Below the pieces are notes generated by a model. That model did no database searches and was not told where the DNA came from. It worked only from the letters and a program-made list of their open reading frames with translations. The position numbers and the translations under genes are program-made. 64,000 bases of DNA from Liolophura sinensis (lineage: Eukaryota > Mollusca > Polyplacophora > Chitonida > Chitonidae), in assembly GCF_032854445.1 (NCBI RefSeq), contig NC_088304.1, positions 22,763,704-22,827,703 of the forward strand, in the 5' to 3' direction. This document shows, one piece after another, positions 51,401 to 61,060 of the stretch; within the stretch, counting starts at the first letter, position 1, and each line of letters opens with the position of its first letter.

Positions 51401-54400
51401 AATTTGTACACTGGCTCTTTACTGCCGAAGAATAGGCCAACCACAATATGCCGTTTTTCCTGTTCAGCTTTTTAAACACTTGCACTTTATGACTTACGTC
51501 TTAAGTTACTTGAGGATAAACACGAGCTCAGGACTGCATATATTATGGCTATCAATATTATCGGCCCTGCGTATACCCTATATGCAGTTGTCTCCCGTGT
51601 GTCAGTATAAGTATGTAGATTTCACCATTATTACCTGCATATACAAATAAGTAAACTTTAAAAACGACGATTGCTATTGACACATAACGTTATGTAAGCC
51701 CAAGATATCCATCCCCACACTCCCCGTATACACCCTCTCTTCAAGAACAGCTGAAGTATATGCACTATATTTGCTTGCGATTATGTTCGAGTCAACAAAT
51801 ATCTCATTCAACAAAACTTATATTTGTGTCTAATGGGTAGTCAACAGAGGTTAAGTCTAGATCCTTTCCTAGACTTACCCTATCCTACATAAGATCACTG
51901 CTGTCTCCAAGTTTGCAGGTTATACGAGGTGTGTTCATGTTTCGATTCCATAAACCTTACTACCATGCACACGTGTACTTAATACTGACTATCCCCCAGA
52001 AAGAGAAAGTGGTATGACTTATTCTTTGGCACTACTGTCATATACGCAGTCATTGTCTAAAAGTTCAACCCTATTGCCGCAAGAGCACAGCGTGTGATTG
52101 ATTGGAGTGAGCCATATAGGTCAACGTCGTTATATCCGGCCAAACAGGAAGTACACATCAGTAATTATAGAACGGCCGGTATGAGATGCATACAAAGTTA
52201 AAATCACTTAGCTCACGCTCTCCTGCCATTATAGTCGGCGTACGTACCAGATGGGTAGCGATGTGGTTTATTATTGTTAAGGAATCCAGGCCTATCCGGA
52301 ATCGTCAACAAAGTCCATGAAGTCAGAGGAATCGATGGTTCCTATATATAGTATGTCCCAGATACTCTCACCGGTGGTCTAAGCACTGGATTATAATGTG
52401 ACAGTTAAATGTCCAAGACGACCTCTAGGCCTATATAATGTGTCCTAAGAATCAAATCTGATGTTGAGTGAAGAGTATACGCTGTAATAGATTTGGTGCA
52501 AAAAAATTTTGCGTTAGTCTTTGGTACTTTTAAAATCATATTCAGTTTCATTTTGACATAGTCGTCTACAGTGTTTACGAGAAATTGTCACACTGCTAAC
52601 AAAGATACAGAGAAGATGCACATAAAATCGAAACAAATTTAATTTGACAGAGTCAGAAATGGTCGTTTGTCACACGTAACCGACATTTTTATTTATGATG
52701 TGACTTTTTGTCTAGTAGAACTATGCATGTCTAGAAAATGTTCACACATGAAAAAAAGAGGTTTGTTTACAATTCAAAACAGCTCATTCGACTAAAATGT
52801 GCTTTAGGTGACCAGGCTGAGCCACATTTGGTCACCCTCCAGCCTCCAATGAATTTCCGTGTACAAGGCGCTAAACCACAATAAAATAAGTAAACATAAC
52901 ACTAAAATAAGCTGGTATCACCAGCGAGATAACGGTATACGTCATTGAAGCCCGAGTAGCCATTGGGATTTATTCATTCGATCGGTGTTTCAAGCCGTAC
53001 ACAAGATTATATCACTTATACCATGGCGGCCAGTATTATGGTGGGAGGAAACTGGGCATAAGCTGGGAGACACCCACGACCTTCCGCAGGATGATGTCAG
53101 ACCTTCATATTAGAACGAAATGATTGGCCTACATCAAAGACATCAGACTGCTCCTGCACGCATCCCAACGGGGTTGTCATTTTAAAACAAGGAAATACGA
53201 GCGATGTTCAGTCACAAATTGTTTTAACAGTATGAATGGCCTAAATAAAGACATCAACTGAGATATGCACAGACATCTATCTGTTCTTGCATCCTCATGA
53301 ATTTGCCATTCTAAAAGCAAAGCTGTGGTTACGAAACTGCATAGCGTATCTCATAGAAGATAATGTCTATTCGGTATCTCAAAAGCAAATGTATTAAGTA
53401 GACAACATCTCCATTTGAGCGCAAAGATAAAGGCAGGTAAATTTCTATAAAGAAAGAAAATCATTTTGCTCTCATCAGTCGTGTCAACATAGTTTCAGTA
53501 TTGCCATAAAATACCAAGGTATACACGTAATTGAAGACCTGCAGGTCAAGGGATAACGTTAATACATAATTAAGACCTACAGTGTACGGCATAGACAGCA
53601 AAACCAGAGCAGCGACGTCAGTGTGATAGCTGGCAAATGATCACACGTAACCGGTGAAATACGGTCCCTTGTCAGCTTACTTCAGTTTGGGGTTTATTCT
53701 AACTGTTCATGTAAATGCATAAATAGTTGCAAATTACACGCCCCTTAGCACCCTGGCTTAAGCAGAATTAGGTAAAAAAATGCAGTGATGTTAATTGCAC
53801 AGGTCTAGAATTACTCGAAATGCTGTGTTATCACAACACACGATCGCGAACTGAAAGTCTTTCAAATAGCACCGAGGCCTTATAGTTGATCGTTGGATTT
53901 GACCAGTCATTGACCAAAAGAATAAAGTGTAAAAGACCTCAAGAGAAAATGGAGTTGTTTCCTGGAACAAGTGGAACAAGTCTTTAGGTTCTTTATAGAG
54001 AAAGAAATGTTTCGGATGATAGGATACATCCTGTAGAGGAGGATTGTTAGTCAGCGTCATTCATTACCAAAGTCTAAATAGATTTATTTCCAACTCTGTG
54101 TGAGTGGTTAAAACGTCCTCCTGGTGCAGCAGGAAATCCGCCTTCCATCCCTATATATTTCAGTAAGTCCTAAAACGTTAACAGTTGTAATTCCCTCACA
54201 TCCTGGCTTGGAGGGTAATTCTGGTCAAGCAATGGTTCTCAGTTGTCTGTGCAGAACTTTATGTCTCAAGCCTTTGGTACGGAGTTCTGGTGATTAAGCA
54301 AAATACAGCAAATTGAGATTGGGGTTCAACTTGTATACGCAGTCTTGATATGACCGACAAAATGTTGAAACCGACGTATCCAACCACCCACCCACCTAGT

Positions 54401-57400
54401 TTGTAGTCAACATGCATGCATTTATCAATCAAGCCGAACTAATTTGTTCTTAAAGGCAAAGAAAACCATGGAAGCCGAATGAGGTCATCGAGGCCCCCGG
54501 CACGAAGGCGGAGCAAATGTCGCGCGAACGCTACCGTCACCGTGCAACGAGGCGATAGGACAAGGACGGTCACTACTGATGAAGAGCAGTAATCTGGAGC
54601 GCAGCCCCCTGAAAGAAATTGACGTGTTTGTTAGGGACATTCTTAAACCTTGCTCCACACTCATAAAATGGACAAAGTTTCTCTCAAGTTGTATATACGT
54701 CGGCAAATAATCCAGCAACCTGCAGTTGGTAGTTGGGTATCTATCCATCCATGTCTATGTGATATCTTTCTATCTGCAACTACAATGTATGCTAATACTG
54801 AGACAATCCAAGAATCATATTGTTTACAAACAAATGGTAAGGTTTTTTTCTGTCGCTATTTTGTAATATGGAATTAAAACAAGTCTAATTTTAGGCTAGA
54901 CCACAGACACTCCGCATATTGTGTGTAACTTACATCTGACGTAATGAAGACACAGGAAACGCCTGGCTGCACGGTTGACTTACTGGCATGAGGTTGCTCG
55001 AAATCTTGCTTCAAACTGTGCAACCCTATGGGATTAGAAATATAATGAACTATATACCAACATATAGGTATTCCTGATTACTTAAAAATCATTTTAGAGT
55101 CGGCAACCTTGAATACAGGATTTTTTTTTTTTGAAACATTTGAGTTCAAATTATCAGGCTATGGGCTTCTTTAACATATGCTGTAACTCGGGCACCTGTA
55201 AAAGGTATCAAAATTTCCTTGTAATAGGGCCAAAATATCCAGTTTAAAATGCTAACGCGATCAATATGACAGCACTAGACGGAGTACTTGCCCCAGGCAT
55301 AATGAACTCGACACGATGATCAATGCTGACCATGCACGATAATGATGATCCAAGTGAGCCGTGCGAATCATACTATGTGTTTCAGCTTAGAGTGGATTTG
55401 TTATGTAAACCAACATTATATACATCGGCTCAGGTATACAGGCCACTGCACAGCCGCATGTACATATAGCATCACATCCGGATAGGGAGCCTGTCCTCCC
55501 TGGCCGAGAGGGGTTAGAACCCCAGCACGGCGCGAATGCCTCTCACCAATGCGGTCGCAAATTTGAGAGCCCCAGTCCATGGAAGATATATTCCATTTAC
55601 TCACTGGTACTGTACAGTGTGCTAGTTTAGTGCAAAACACGGATGGTCGTGGGGCTCTGCCTGGTTTCCTGTCAACATAATGGTGGCCGCCGTGGTAACA
55701 GTGAAATATTCTTGAGTACGGCGTAAAACACCAATCAAATAAATAAATAAATAAAAAATCCTGATAAGAATGACACTCAACCAAAACAAACACGTGTTTG
55801 CTCAGTCATAACAACGCGCCGGATATACGTTATATACAAGGGTCCGCACAACCACAGCCTGTCAATAGTCAGATATAGGCTTATAGGGTGCCGTTCAGGA
55901 ACACGTTCCTGTCTAAAAGAACCCCCTTGCATGCATGCAACTACATAGATGGTAAGTCGTCTCCCTGTAGCGCAGTTTTGCGATAAGCCTGTTCATCGTG
56001 ACAGATGCTGCGCGGAATGACGAGAGGGCTTCCCAAGGATGTGATTCTAAAGTTGCTATACGAACGGTAGCCGCGGGGCATGCTAGAGCAGGACCAATCG
56101 GCTTCTCAACAATGCGATATCTGTGAGTTCGCGTCCGGCCAAGCTGTCTTCCCCTCAGTTCAGGAGTCGCATGCACGTGGAAAGGCCTGCTAGCAACATG
56201 CACGGACGTGCGTTTTCCGCTGACTCCCCAGTTTCCTACTACCGTAATGTTACTGCCGTTCTTTCAGTAAAATATTCCTGGATACGGCGTAAAACACCAA
56301 TCATAAAAATACATATGTAAATAAATAAATACAAAGCGTACCATGTGAAATTCTACTCGTCAGAAGATAAAATGGTTTTGGAACACTTTTAATATTTTAA
56401 ATTATATAACTGTACTTTGATAAGAGGCCACTAGTCCAGATATCATTACACATGGCGGTTGGAGTTGGAATATATCCAATTTCCTCCAGTTTTATGCTTG
56501 TGTGGGTTTGCTAGTGATGATACATTGGGGCACCTATCTGGGATTGATAGCTGAGACGACTGTGAGTACACACAGACACATTATTTGGCGGATACGGCAT
56601 TAGTGTATTGAGGATATGTGAAGTAAAGAGGCGTTCTAGGTAAGCTTATGGAACAAGACAGAGCTGTGACAGTATGGGGTGTAACACCTGAGCAGTGACG
56701 GCTGTGTGATACCGATAAACTGGGTCCGCAAATGATCACACGCAACATGTGAAATCCGGCTCCCTACCAGGTTACGTCAGTTATAGGGTTTTATTTTAAG
56801 ACAGCACCTGGTTAAAACATATTTCAATCGAAAGCAGGATTCTTAAGCTTTCTAAAAAAATATCGTATTTTATTATTTTAATGAGATTTCAACGAATAAC
56901 ATGTAGAACAAAATGTCAGTACTGCACAAATGGCCGGCGTGAATCGAGGCAGACATCTTGAGAATTTTACCCAATCAAACACGTTGCTATCAGATTGAGC
57001 GGCCTAAGCTGTGACGTAGCCTTTACCCATTCACTCCATCAAGAGACATATGACAGCACAAAATTACTGCATAAGGCATCGTTTTGAGATCGTTTACAAC
57101 GATTTAGTTACGTATAGCCGAGGGGCCATTTTCAAACTGTTCACAGATCTGTATCATTTACGGATCACCACAGACTTAAAATTAGTTGATGCTGCTACGA
57201 TAAGCTATTTTTATTGGCCGTGTAATATCTGCCGTGTTGATTTCACCGTTTAGTTAGCAGTTTCTAAATAACACATTTCAGAGTCAGTGAAAAATTAATC
57301 GGGGATGCCAAAAGTTTGTGGGAAGGAGAAGACGGCATCTCACCGGACAATACTTAAAATTAATTAAATCTTCTAATATATACCTCAAGTTGATAAATTA

Positions 57401-60400
57401 TAAATAAAGTCAGCGCCAAAATCCGCTGTGAGCGACTCCATTTTGCTTAAGAACTAGTCCTGAAGTCTTCTGTGTTAGGAGGAGAATTGCCGTCGGAAAT
57501 CTCCGAAGTGCAGTTCGTACATTTCTGGTTCCCAGAACGTGGCGAACAGTACAGTTCGTTTTCCGTTTGACGATCGGGAAACCGGAATGTTGGACGTACG
57601 TTCCGAGTTTACACGAACAAGCCGGCAGTTTTAACGATTCTCATTGGCTGAGAGGCAACACATTCCCAGCATAAATTACAGGGTGTTAAAGATGGAGGGC
57701 GCGATGGAAGCAGCGACTTATGCAAGCTTTGCCGTTTTCAGACTTTACGTGTATCGCGATATTCCAATATCGCGGAAAAATCGCAAAAAAAATAATGCAA
57801 CAGGCACCACCAGATATAAAAAAAAAAAAAATGCGCTCTTTTCAGCCTATAGTGTCATGTTTTTAAGTTTTCTTCTCCTCTACCTTTGTCTTGCATACCA
57901 GGGATGTTTTTTTTTCTGTTTTCTTTTATAAAATACAGTAAAATTCTTGACACGCCGTGTTCAAGCCGAGTTGCTTTCCTTGAAGTCTGCGATAGATAGG
58001 TCAGCACTGATCTCATCTTAGAAGCCACCACCACAAAACTGAAGCATAAAATTTAGCGACAGTTGAATGCCTAGATCAGCCTCTGTCGTGCTAAGATTTA
58101 TTCCCATTTGTTTCAGAAATGAGCATGAGCCTAGTTGCACAACAATCTTATTGTAATTTTATTAATATTTAATAGGGGTCAAAATCGCCAACACAACCCC
58201 TCCGAAGGCTACGAACCAGGAAGAACACGGGCGTGCATCTTTAGGCCACTTAAGCCTGGCGCACACGAGAACTTGCTGAGCTATCGATCACGAGAGGTGG
58301 TCAGCGCAGCAACTTTAACTCAACACTTACTTCACTGCACACGGGGTGCATTCGTTTCTGCATATTTTTGCTCTAATATACCGGGTGACCCTCAACTATC
58401 CCACGTGAGTGCTCAAAATGGCGGACCACGAAACGCTGGAAGAAGAGTTGCGTTTACTTCTGCTGTTATTACGTCGCCGTCGACGCCGTTGGAATGCATT
58501 TTTTCGAAAAAAACTGGACTAGATCTCTGTTTTTAAATTCTACCGTGTTCACGGCAACCAAACTATGGTAGTCCTGCCACAGCTCAACGAAGTTATCATC
58601 CAAAAGGGCTTCATTCACGAGGTGTTCAATGCTGGCCATGCTGCTATGATACGTGCTACGATAAGCTATTTTTATTGGCCGGCTGAGTTTTCCAGCTCAG
58701 CTGTCGGCGCAGAGAGGTCGCACACGGTAGGAATTTGACCTCTCGTGGCACAATATATCAAACACGATAGATACTTTCCTCACTGCCTCTCGTGCCGAAA
58801 ATCTCACTAATACTTCGCCGCACACGGGGGAAAGAGCTCAGCTGCTTGCCTCTCGTGGTCGATAGCTCAGCAAGTTTCTCTCGTGTGCGCCAGGCTTTAA
58901 ACTGTAAAAGATATAGCCGGGTTACTGTATCAGCAGTTCAAGCAGAGGAAGAAATATCCTTCCAGTATGTCAGATTTCCAATAAAGCTGTTTATCACTTG
59001 GACCTTCAGTGCCGAAGCCTTTCATCTGCCCTAGGCTATACTGCTTTGACTATAATACGGAAAAAAAAACGTTAGAGGGCTAGAGTAAACGTGACGTCAA
59101 CTTGCTGTCGATAATGGAGACGGGTTGAAGCTGTGTCAAGACGAAGTTTCACTGAACTTTTACAGGATTGAAAAAAAATCTAAAAAAATATTAAATGGCG
59201 GTTTAAGATACTTTGAATGGTAGTCTTTCAGTGGACATGCACATTAGCCAGGTGCTGTCTTCCACTTTAACTTACGGTCCGCCTGGCACCATGGCCTAAG
59301 CAGAAATAGTTAGTCATGCGTGGTGTACTTTGATAACATTTAAACTGGTACATTTAGTTTGAATGGAGAAATGTAGTAACCAGAAGAGAATACAGTGTAC
59401 ATGAACATCCACTGTTGCACTATGTGCCTGAACAACAGTAATTAGTCGATGGTAATTAATTAAACTTAAGCAGGCACCTGTTTAGGTAATAGAGAAGATG
59501 TATGTTAAGTTCCACGCCAAAAATGCAGTATGCTAAAAGCTAAATATAGGGCAAAGCACTGTTACACAAAGACCTAAATGGGAGTAATTGGGAAAATAAT
59601 AACCCGATTGCCATTAAACTTAAGCATGCACAAGTTTAGATGATGGACAATGTGTATGGCAAGTTTCATCAAAATCAGCGCCGTAGTTTGAGAGGAGATG
59701 CATGGGCAAAATTGGAAAACAAGCATGCAAATGTCCAGGTGATAGGCATCGAAATCGCGCAGTAGTGTCTACAGACAGATGGACAGACAGGCAGGGTGAT
59801 TCCAGTGTACCCCCTCCCCCTTCCTAACTTCCTTGAGGGGGTTTTATAAAGGGAAATGTATGACATAGGACTATGTGTTCATCATGGGAATTTAGAGTGA
59901 ACTATTTTAACAAATCGGATCGTCAATGGCTTGTTATCGAGACTCAGACATTTTGCAAATTTGGTCAATGTGGTCTAAACAACCTCAGGCTATTGTCCAA
60001 AATGCAAATAACATGTGGTTACGTGTCCACGATCAAAATCTGAAGTAAACTACCAAAACGAAACGTCACGTCAACTTTGTGTTATAAGTAAAGAGTTGTT
60101 CTTGGACCTGTCCCTCAAATATGGTGCATGCTGACCACCGTAGATTTCTGTATGCATATAATACAGGGAAGTCGTGTAACCACAGTTAATAAAGAAATCT
60201 CACTTATCACATATGTTTTCTGTCAATCTTTAACCGCTTGTTGTCTCACTGAACGGTTACATATGTTTTCTGACAAGATTTACTTATCAGTGATGTTTAT
60301 TTACATTACAATGCAATTTACATGATGTAAACGGTTAAACTGCGCGTAAAATATAATGGCGCACGCAAGCAGACGACTGGTTATAAACATTTCACTGAAA

Positions 60401-60523
60401 CTTACGCTATTTCTCTGTGTTACACTATACCTTATTATCGTAGAATAACTCGTCTGACTTTGGTATAACAGCTTCCACAAGATTTTCAAGTATTTACGTA
60501 CCTTGAAGTAGACAAACTGTCAT
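37829..60523 (-). CDS. NACHT/WD-repeat STAND NTPase, NWD1/NWD2-like
   Basis: Reverse-strand exons 60502-60523 (provisional start), 47280-47498, 46210-46298, 45283-45399, 44448-44637, 42725-42847 and 37829-42465 join in phase to about 1,798 residues. Residues 70-200 match the N-terminal module of NWD proteins: VRLYLCSGIDMDTERG, YCWSTHGVEFQVVDIRQGTP, LCLAELESCMRTSSGPSFGV, WYWRNTNVTPPVYLLQ. A NACHT NTPase follows, with P-loop GPPVVGKS (about 428-435; 41921-41944) and Walker B LVILLDGID (about 520-528). Next come LSQKELTDVLRLDEELLDSL, typical of the winged-helix part in NWD proteins, and about 900 residues of diverged WD-like beta-propeller repeats (ending ICALTTSRKEVLVIRSCDGL, GRTVSVGCDNGRVLIFSL). 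Length is close to human NWD1/NWD2. The family is thought to form cytosolic ATP-dependent signalling scaffolds; the ligand is unknown. Which paralogue this is cannot be settled here. Confidence 0.88.
42725..42847 (-). CDS. NWD-like exon (pre-NACHT helix)
   Basis: Acceptor TTTCACATGCGCAG, donor CTTCTC/GTAAGT on the reverse strand. Encodes LRETWQNYSDELIQLLDEGI and NSAVSLRIIEEDQCAQLTS. It compares with the TWQEISDEI segment of NWD2. Confidence 0.85.
43250..43370 (+). repeat. repeat R, copy 5 (partial)
   Basis: AGAGTAAAACAAGAACAGCG, CAAATGGTCACACGTAACCG and ACTTCCTCTTGTCAATCAG. In an NWD-gene intron. Confidence 0.7.
43485..43653 (-). repeat. SINE-A, head-truncated
   Basis: TTTATTTATTTGATTGGTGT through CGTACGGCCGAAGAGGAAGC. 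The GCC of ACGCCGTACTC is deleted, and the B box and head are missing. Confidence 0.9.
43734..43880. promoter_or_regulatory. cluster of CRE-like TGACGTCA sites
   Basis: Two full palindromes TGACGTCA (43734-43741, 43821-43828) plus GACGTCAC near 43850 and several half-sites (GGCGTCAC, TGACGTAT, TGACGCAC, CGTCACAT) within 150 bases of an intron. These are candidate CREB/ATF sites; no function is demonstrated. Confidence 0.4.
44448..44637 (-). CDS. NWD-like exon (N-terminal module, second half)
   Basis: Acceptor GCTTTCTCTGGTAG, donor CGAGG/GTAAGT on the reverse strand. Encodes VVIGMKYGRQMLPSRIPDAT through LLDTWYWRNTNVTPPVYLLQ to NVDNGE. EKYG and WY.RDEN..P..Y are the equivalent motifs in NWD family members. 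Confidence 0.92.
44640..45282. other. NWD-gene intron, nothing recognised
   Basis: Unremarkable intron sequence. A short stretch near 44915-44960 repeats CCATGTG/CCATGTA motifs. Confidence 0.45.
45283..45399 (-). CDS. NWD-like exon (N-terminal module, middle)
   Basis: Acceptor TTAAACCCACAG, donor TTTGGG/GTATGT on the reverse strand; exactly 39 codons, phase 0 at both ends. Encodes VVDIRQGTPEHLLDEPWTRD and LCLAELESCMRTSSGPSFG, which match the VDLRWG...TTELCLEE..C...S.GP.F pattern of NWD proteins. Confidence 0.93.
45400..46209. other. NWD-gene intron with C-rich run
   Basis: A CCCCACCCC run lies at about 46058-46080. No exon seen. Confidence 0.45.
46210..46298 (-). CDS. NWD-like exon (N-terminal module, first half)
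   Basis: Acceptor TGATTGCTTTAG, donor TTTCAG/GTCAGT on the reverse strand. Completes a split Asp codon and encodes MDTERGIVHNEIAPLLQDYC and WSTHGVEFQ. It matches the D..ER.......P.LR.FC...GLEFQ motif of the family. Confidence 0.92.
46335..46597 (-). repeat. SINE-A, full length
   Basis: Complete reverse-strand element. Near-duplicate flanks TTTATGTTATT (left) and TTTATGCTATT (right) look like its target-site duplication. Very similar to the copies at 31194, 48327 and 62937. Confidence 0.95.
46600..47279. other. NWD-gene intron, nothing recognised
   Basis: No exon or recognised repeat. The open frame extending below 47280 on the reverse strand is intron read-through past the GTGAGA donor. Confidence 0.5.
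47280..47498 (-). CDS. NWD-like exon (N-terminal)
   Basis: Acceptor TTTTTTGTTTCAG, donor GAATTG/GTGAGA on the reverse strand. Encodes SNLPLRFLHHDVSLDDLEPS through AEWRQYVKNLYWGKLSPGEV to PPSVRLYLCSGI. The last part matches the short linker and first strand (VRVFIS..) that begin the conserved module. It needs one base from an upstream exon. Confidence 0.88.
47855..48205. repeat. about 40-bp degenerate tandem repeat
   Basis: Eight units starting GATAACGAATCTAGC or GACAACGAATC, each followed by GAGATGGTTCACACAGTGT and a variable GTTGGCA/GTCGACA end. Spacing 30-48 bases. In the first long NWD intron. Confidence 0.85.
48327..48577 (-). repeat. SINE-A, full length, 12-bp target duplication
   Basis: Complete reverse-strand copy with head GGTGGCCTCCGTGGCTCAGG. 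It is flanked by exact CGAAAAATAATG (48292-48303 and 48578-48589). The T-rich run 48304-48326 is the tail (poly-A on the element strand). Confidence 0.96.
48815..48935. repeat. about 20-bp tandem repeat
   Basis: Five or six units of AGCTAATTAGACATGCACC with substitutions. Each contains TAATTA or TAATGA-like homeodomain-core sequence. Confidence 0.75.
48985..49072 (+). repeat. SINE-A, internally deleted
   Basis: GAGTCCAGCTTCTGCTGG joins directly to TCACCGTCGTATAAGTGAAA and the tail CAATCAAATAAACA. About 125 bases of body are missing. Confidence 0.8.
49075..52615. other. long NWD-gene intron, nothing recognised
   Basis: About 3.5 kb without credible exon, tandem array or classified repeat. 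A CCCCACCCC run lies at 50350-50378. Confidence 0.45.
52620..52700 (+). repeat. repeat R, copy 6 (fragment)
   Basis: GACAGAGTCAGAAATGGTCG and TTTGTCACACGTAACCG only. Confidence 0.5.
52965..53112 (-). repeat. SINE-A, head-truncated, diverged
   Basis: ATTCATTCGATCGGTGTTTC, then CATGGCGGCCAGTATTATGG and CCACGACCTTCCGCAGGATG. Confidence 0.85.
53565..53848 (+). repeat. repeat R, copy 7 (best preserved)
   Basis: Blocks in order: GACCTACAGTGTACGGCATA, AACCAGAGCAGCGACGTCAG, ATGATCACACGTAACCGGTG, AAATACGGTCCCTTGTCAGC, GGGGTTTATTCTAACTGTTC, CACCCTGGCTTAAGCAGAAT, TGATGTTAATTGCACAGGTC, TAGAATTACTCGAAATGCTG. Useful as the reference for the family. Confidence 0.78.
54095..54230 (+). repeat. SINE-B fragment, diverged
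   Basis: GAGTGGTTAAAACGTCCTCC, then TTCAGTAAGTCCTAAAACGT and TAATTCCCTCACATCCTGGC follow the SINE-B head and mid order weakly. Confidence 0.35.
54957..55036 (-). other. possible orphan exon, not placed in the NWD model
   Basis: On the reverse strand an acceptor (TCTAATCCCATAG) and donor (TCAGAT/GTAAGT) bound an open segment encoding LHSLKQDFEQPHASKSTVQP and GVSCVFITSD, which loosely resembles the VRVFIS.. start of the NWD module. Its phase accepts the provisional start exon but does not join to 47498. It may be an alternative or skipped exon, or chance. Confidence 0.25.
55525..55760 (+). repeat. SINE-A with internal replacement
   Basis: GCCTCTCACCAATGCGGTCG starts as normal, then about 70 bases of unrelated sequence replace the B-box/body part, before ACGGATGGTCGTGGGGCTCT and a normal 3' end with AATAAATAAATAAATAAA. 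Confidence 0.8.
56085..56338 (+). repeat. SINE-A, highly diverged
   Basis: AACAATGCGATATCTGTGAG through GTAATGTTACTGCCGTTCTT to GATACGGCGTAAAACACCAA. Many substitutions, A box lost. Confidence 0.75.
56660..56799 (+). repeat. repeat R, copy 8, left part (split)
   Basis: GTGATACCGATAAACTGGGT, CAAATGATCACACGCAACAT, GTGAAATCCGGCTCCCTACC and AGGGTTTTATTTTAA follow copy 7 up to its TTTATTCTAAC point, where transposon copy B begins. The right part resumes at 59267. Confidence 0.7.
58253..58896 (+). mobile_element. PIF/Harbinger-type element with TTA target duplications
   Basis: The terminal inverted repeat starts AGCCTGGCGCACACGAGAAC and continues to GCTGAGCTATCGATCACGAG; the right end is its complement, CTCTCGTGGTCGATAGCTCA to TCTCGTGTGCGCCAGGCT, about 45 bases with few mismatches. 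Direct TTA flanks lie at 58250-58252 and 58897-58899. Three-base TWA duplication is typical of PIF/Harbinger. At 644 bases it is non-autonomous. It lies within transposon copy B; copy A has the uninterrupted site. Confidence 0.85.
58418..58522 (+). pseudogene. remnant of a Harbinger transposase N terminus
   Basis: A 34-codon frame, MADHETLEEELRLLLLLLRR, continuing in further Arg then WNAFF, before a stop. An acidic start, a Leu run, an Arg run and a Trp is the usual opening of HARBI1-like transposases in animals. The catalytic part is absent, so it cannot transpose on its own. Assignment is by remembered pattern plus the element's TTA duplications. Confidence 0.5.
59267..59345 (+). repeat. 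repeat R, copy 8, right part
   Basis: CGCCTGGCACCATGGCCTAA and GCAGAAATAGTTAGTCATGC resume the R order (compare CACCCTGGCTTAAGCAGAAT in copy 7) directly after transposon copy B. Confidence 0.6.
59346..60501. other. NWD-gene 5' intron, nothing recognised
   Basis: No exon seen. A C-rich run lies near 59810-59822. Near 60210 and 60256, ACATATGTTTTCTGWCAA occurs twice, 46 bases apart. Confidence 0.45.
60502..60523 (-). CDS. NWD-like provisional start exon
   Basis: On the reverse strand ATGACAGTTTGTCTACTTCA then AG, followed by the donor GTACGTAAA. It gives MTVCLLQ plus one base, exactly the phase needed by the exon at 47498. The intron would be 13 kb. The short length makes this tentative. Confidence 0.35.
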
Positions 60524-60574
60524 TTTACTGACCCGAGACTCGCATCCGGCAGCAAAAACTACAGCAGAGAAAGC

Positions 60575-60582
60575 GATGACGT
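60575..60582. promoter_or_regulatory. CRE palindrome upstream of the provisional NWD start
   Basis: TGACGTCA, about 52 bases upstream of the reverse-strand ATG at 60523. A candidate CREB/ATF site if this is the promoter region. Confidence 0.35.
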
Positions 60583-60849
60583 CATGCTGTCAATACAAAA
60601 CTCGCCTTTATCCACGCCACGGAACACGGACTAACATCAACTTATAGTTTTTTGATAAATCGCCGTACAGAAACTGTAATTTCTTCACTAAGTACAAAAG
60701 TAAATATATTTCCCACTCTGGACTAGAAGCAAACTGCCACTAGCACCTTTATTATTATTACAATCCTCCAGACATGCCTTGACATATGAGGTGAGGAGGA
60801 AAGCATGCCCGAGACATTAATCCCTTTGTAGTGTTTTTTGTATTATAAT

Positions 60850-60950
60850 ACTGTATTTTAAATGTGATGACACCTCCGCATTTTGAGTACTTCTAGACCA
60901 TTGTATTCCGTCTGATAAGTTGTATTAAACATCCCAGCATTTTTAAAAAC
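60850..60950 (-). repeat. repeat R, copy 9 (reverse fragment)
   Basis: AAATGTGATGACACCTCCGC and ATTTTGAGTACTTCTAGACC are the reverse complement of the TCTAGAATTACTCAAAATGC and GTTGTCATCACAT end of the family. Confidence 0.65.
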
Positions 60951-60960
60951 CTAATTCTAA

Positions 60961-61060
60961 CTGCTTCGGTGGCCTAGTGGTTATAGACCGTCCACCTCAA
61001 AATCTGGTGAACTGGGACCAAGCCCGTGTCGGGTGATACCAAAGGCTTTCAAAATGGTAG
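60961..61060 (+). repeat. tRNA-like SINE head (source type of the 12.0-kb chimera)
   Basis: CTTCGGTGGCCTAGTGGTTA and TAGACCGTCCACCTC match the head at 11990-12025. CTGGGACCAAGCCCGTGTCG follows in the B-box region. The A-box-like TGGCCTAGTGG is intact. Confidence 0.6.

Larger units (their letters stand above)
56800..59266 (-). mobile_element. TTAA-flanked inverted-repeat transposon, copy B, with nested insertion
   Basis: Reverse-orientation copy of 22712-24214. Ends: GACAGCACCTGGTTAAAACA at 56800 and TTAGCCAGGTGCTGTCTTCC near 59245, with TTAA at 56796-56799 and 59267-59270. It is 2.47 kb against 1.5 kb for copy A. The excess is the Harbinger-type element at 58253-58896 and further unmatched sequence in about 57385-57830. 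It interrupts a repeat R. No transposase frame of its own is seen. Confidence 0.8.

Noticed and set aside
54541-54608. Possible extra NWD exon (GLRSRLLLFISSD)
   Set aside because: It has an acceptor-like and a donor-like edge, but its open frame needs two bases from upstream, while the candidate upstream segment at 54957 ends in phase 0. It cannot be joined.
57644-57931. Frame of 95 codons within transposon copy B
   Set aside because: Ends in Lys and Phe runs from homopolymers; no transposase motif.
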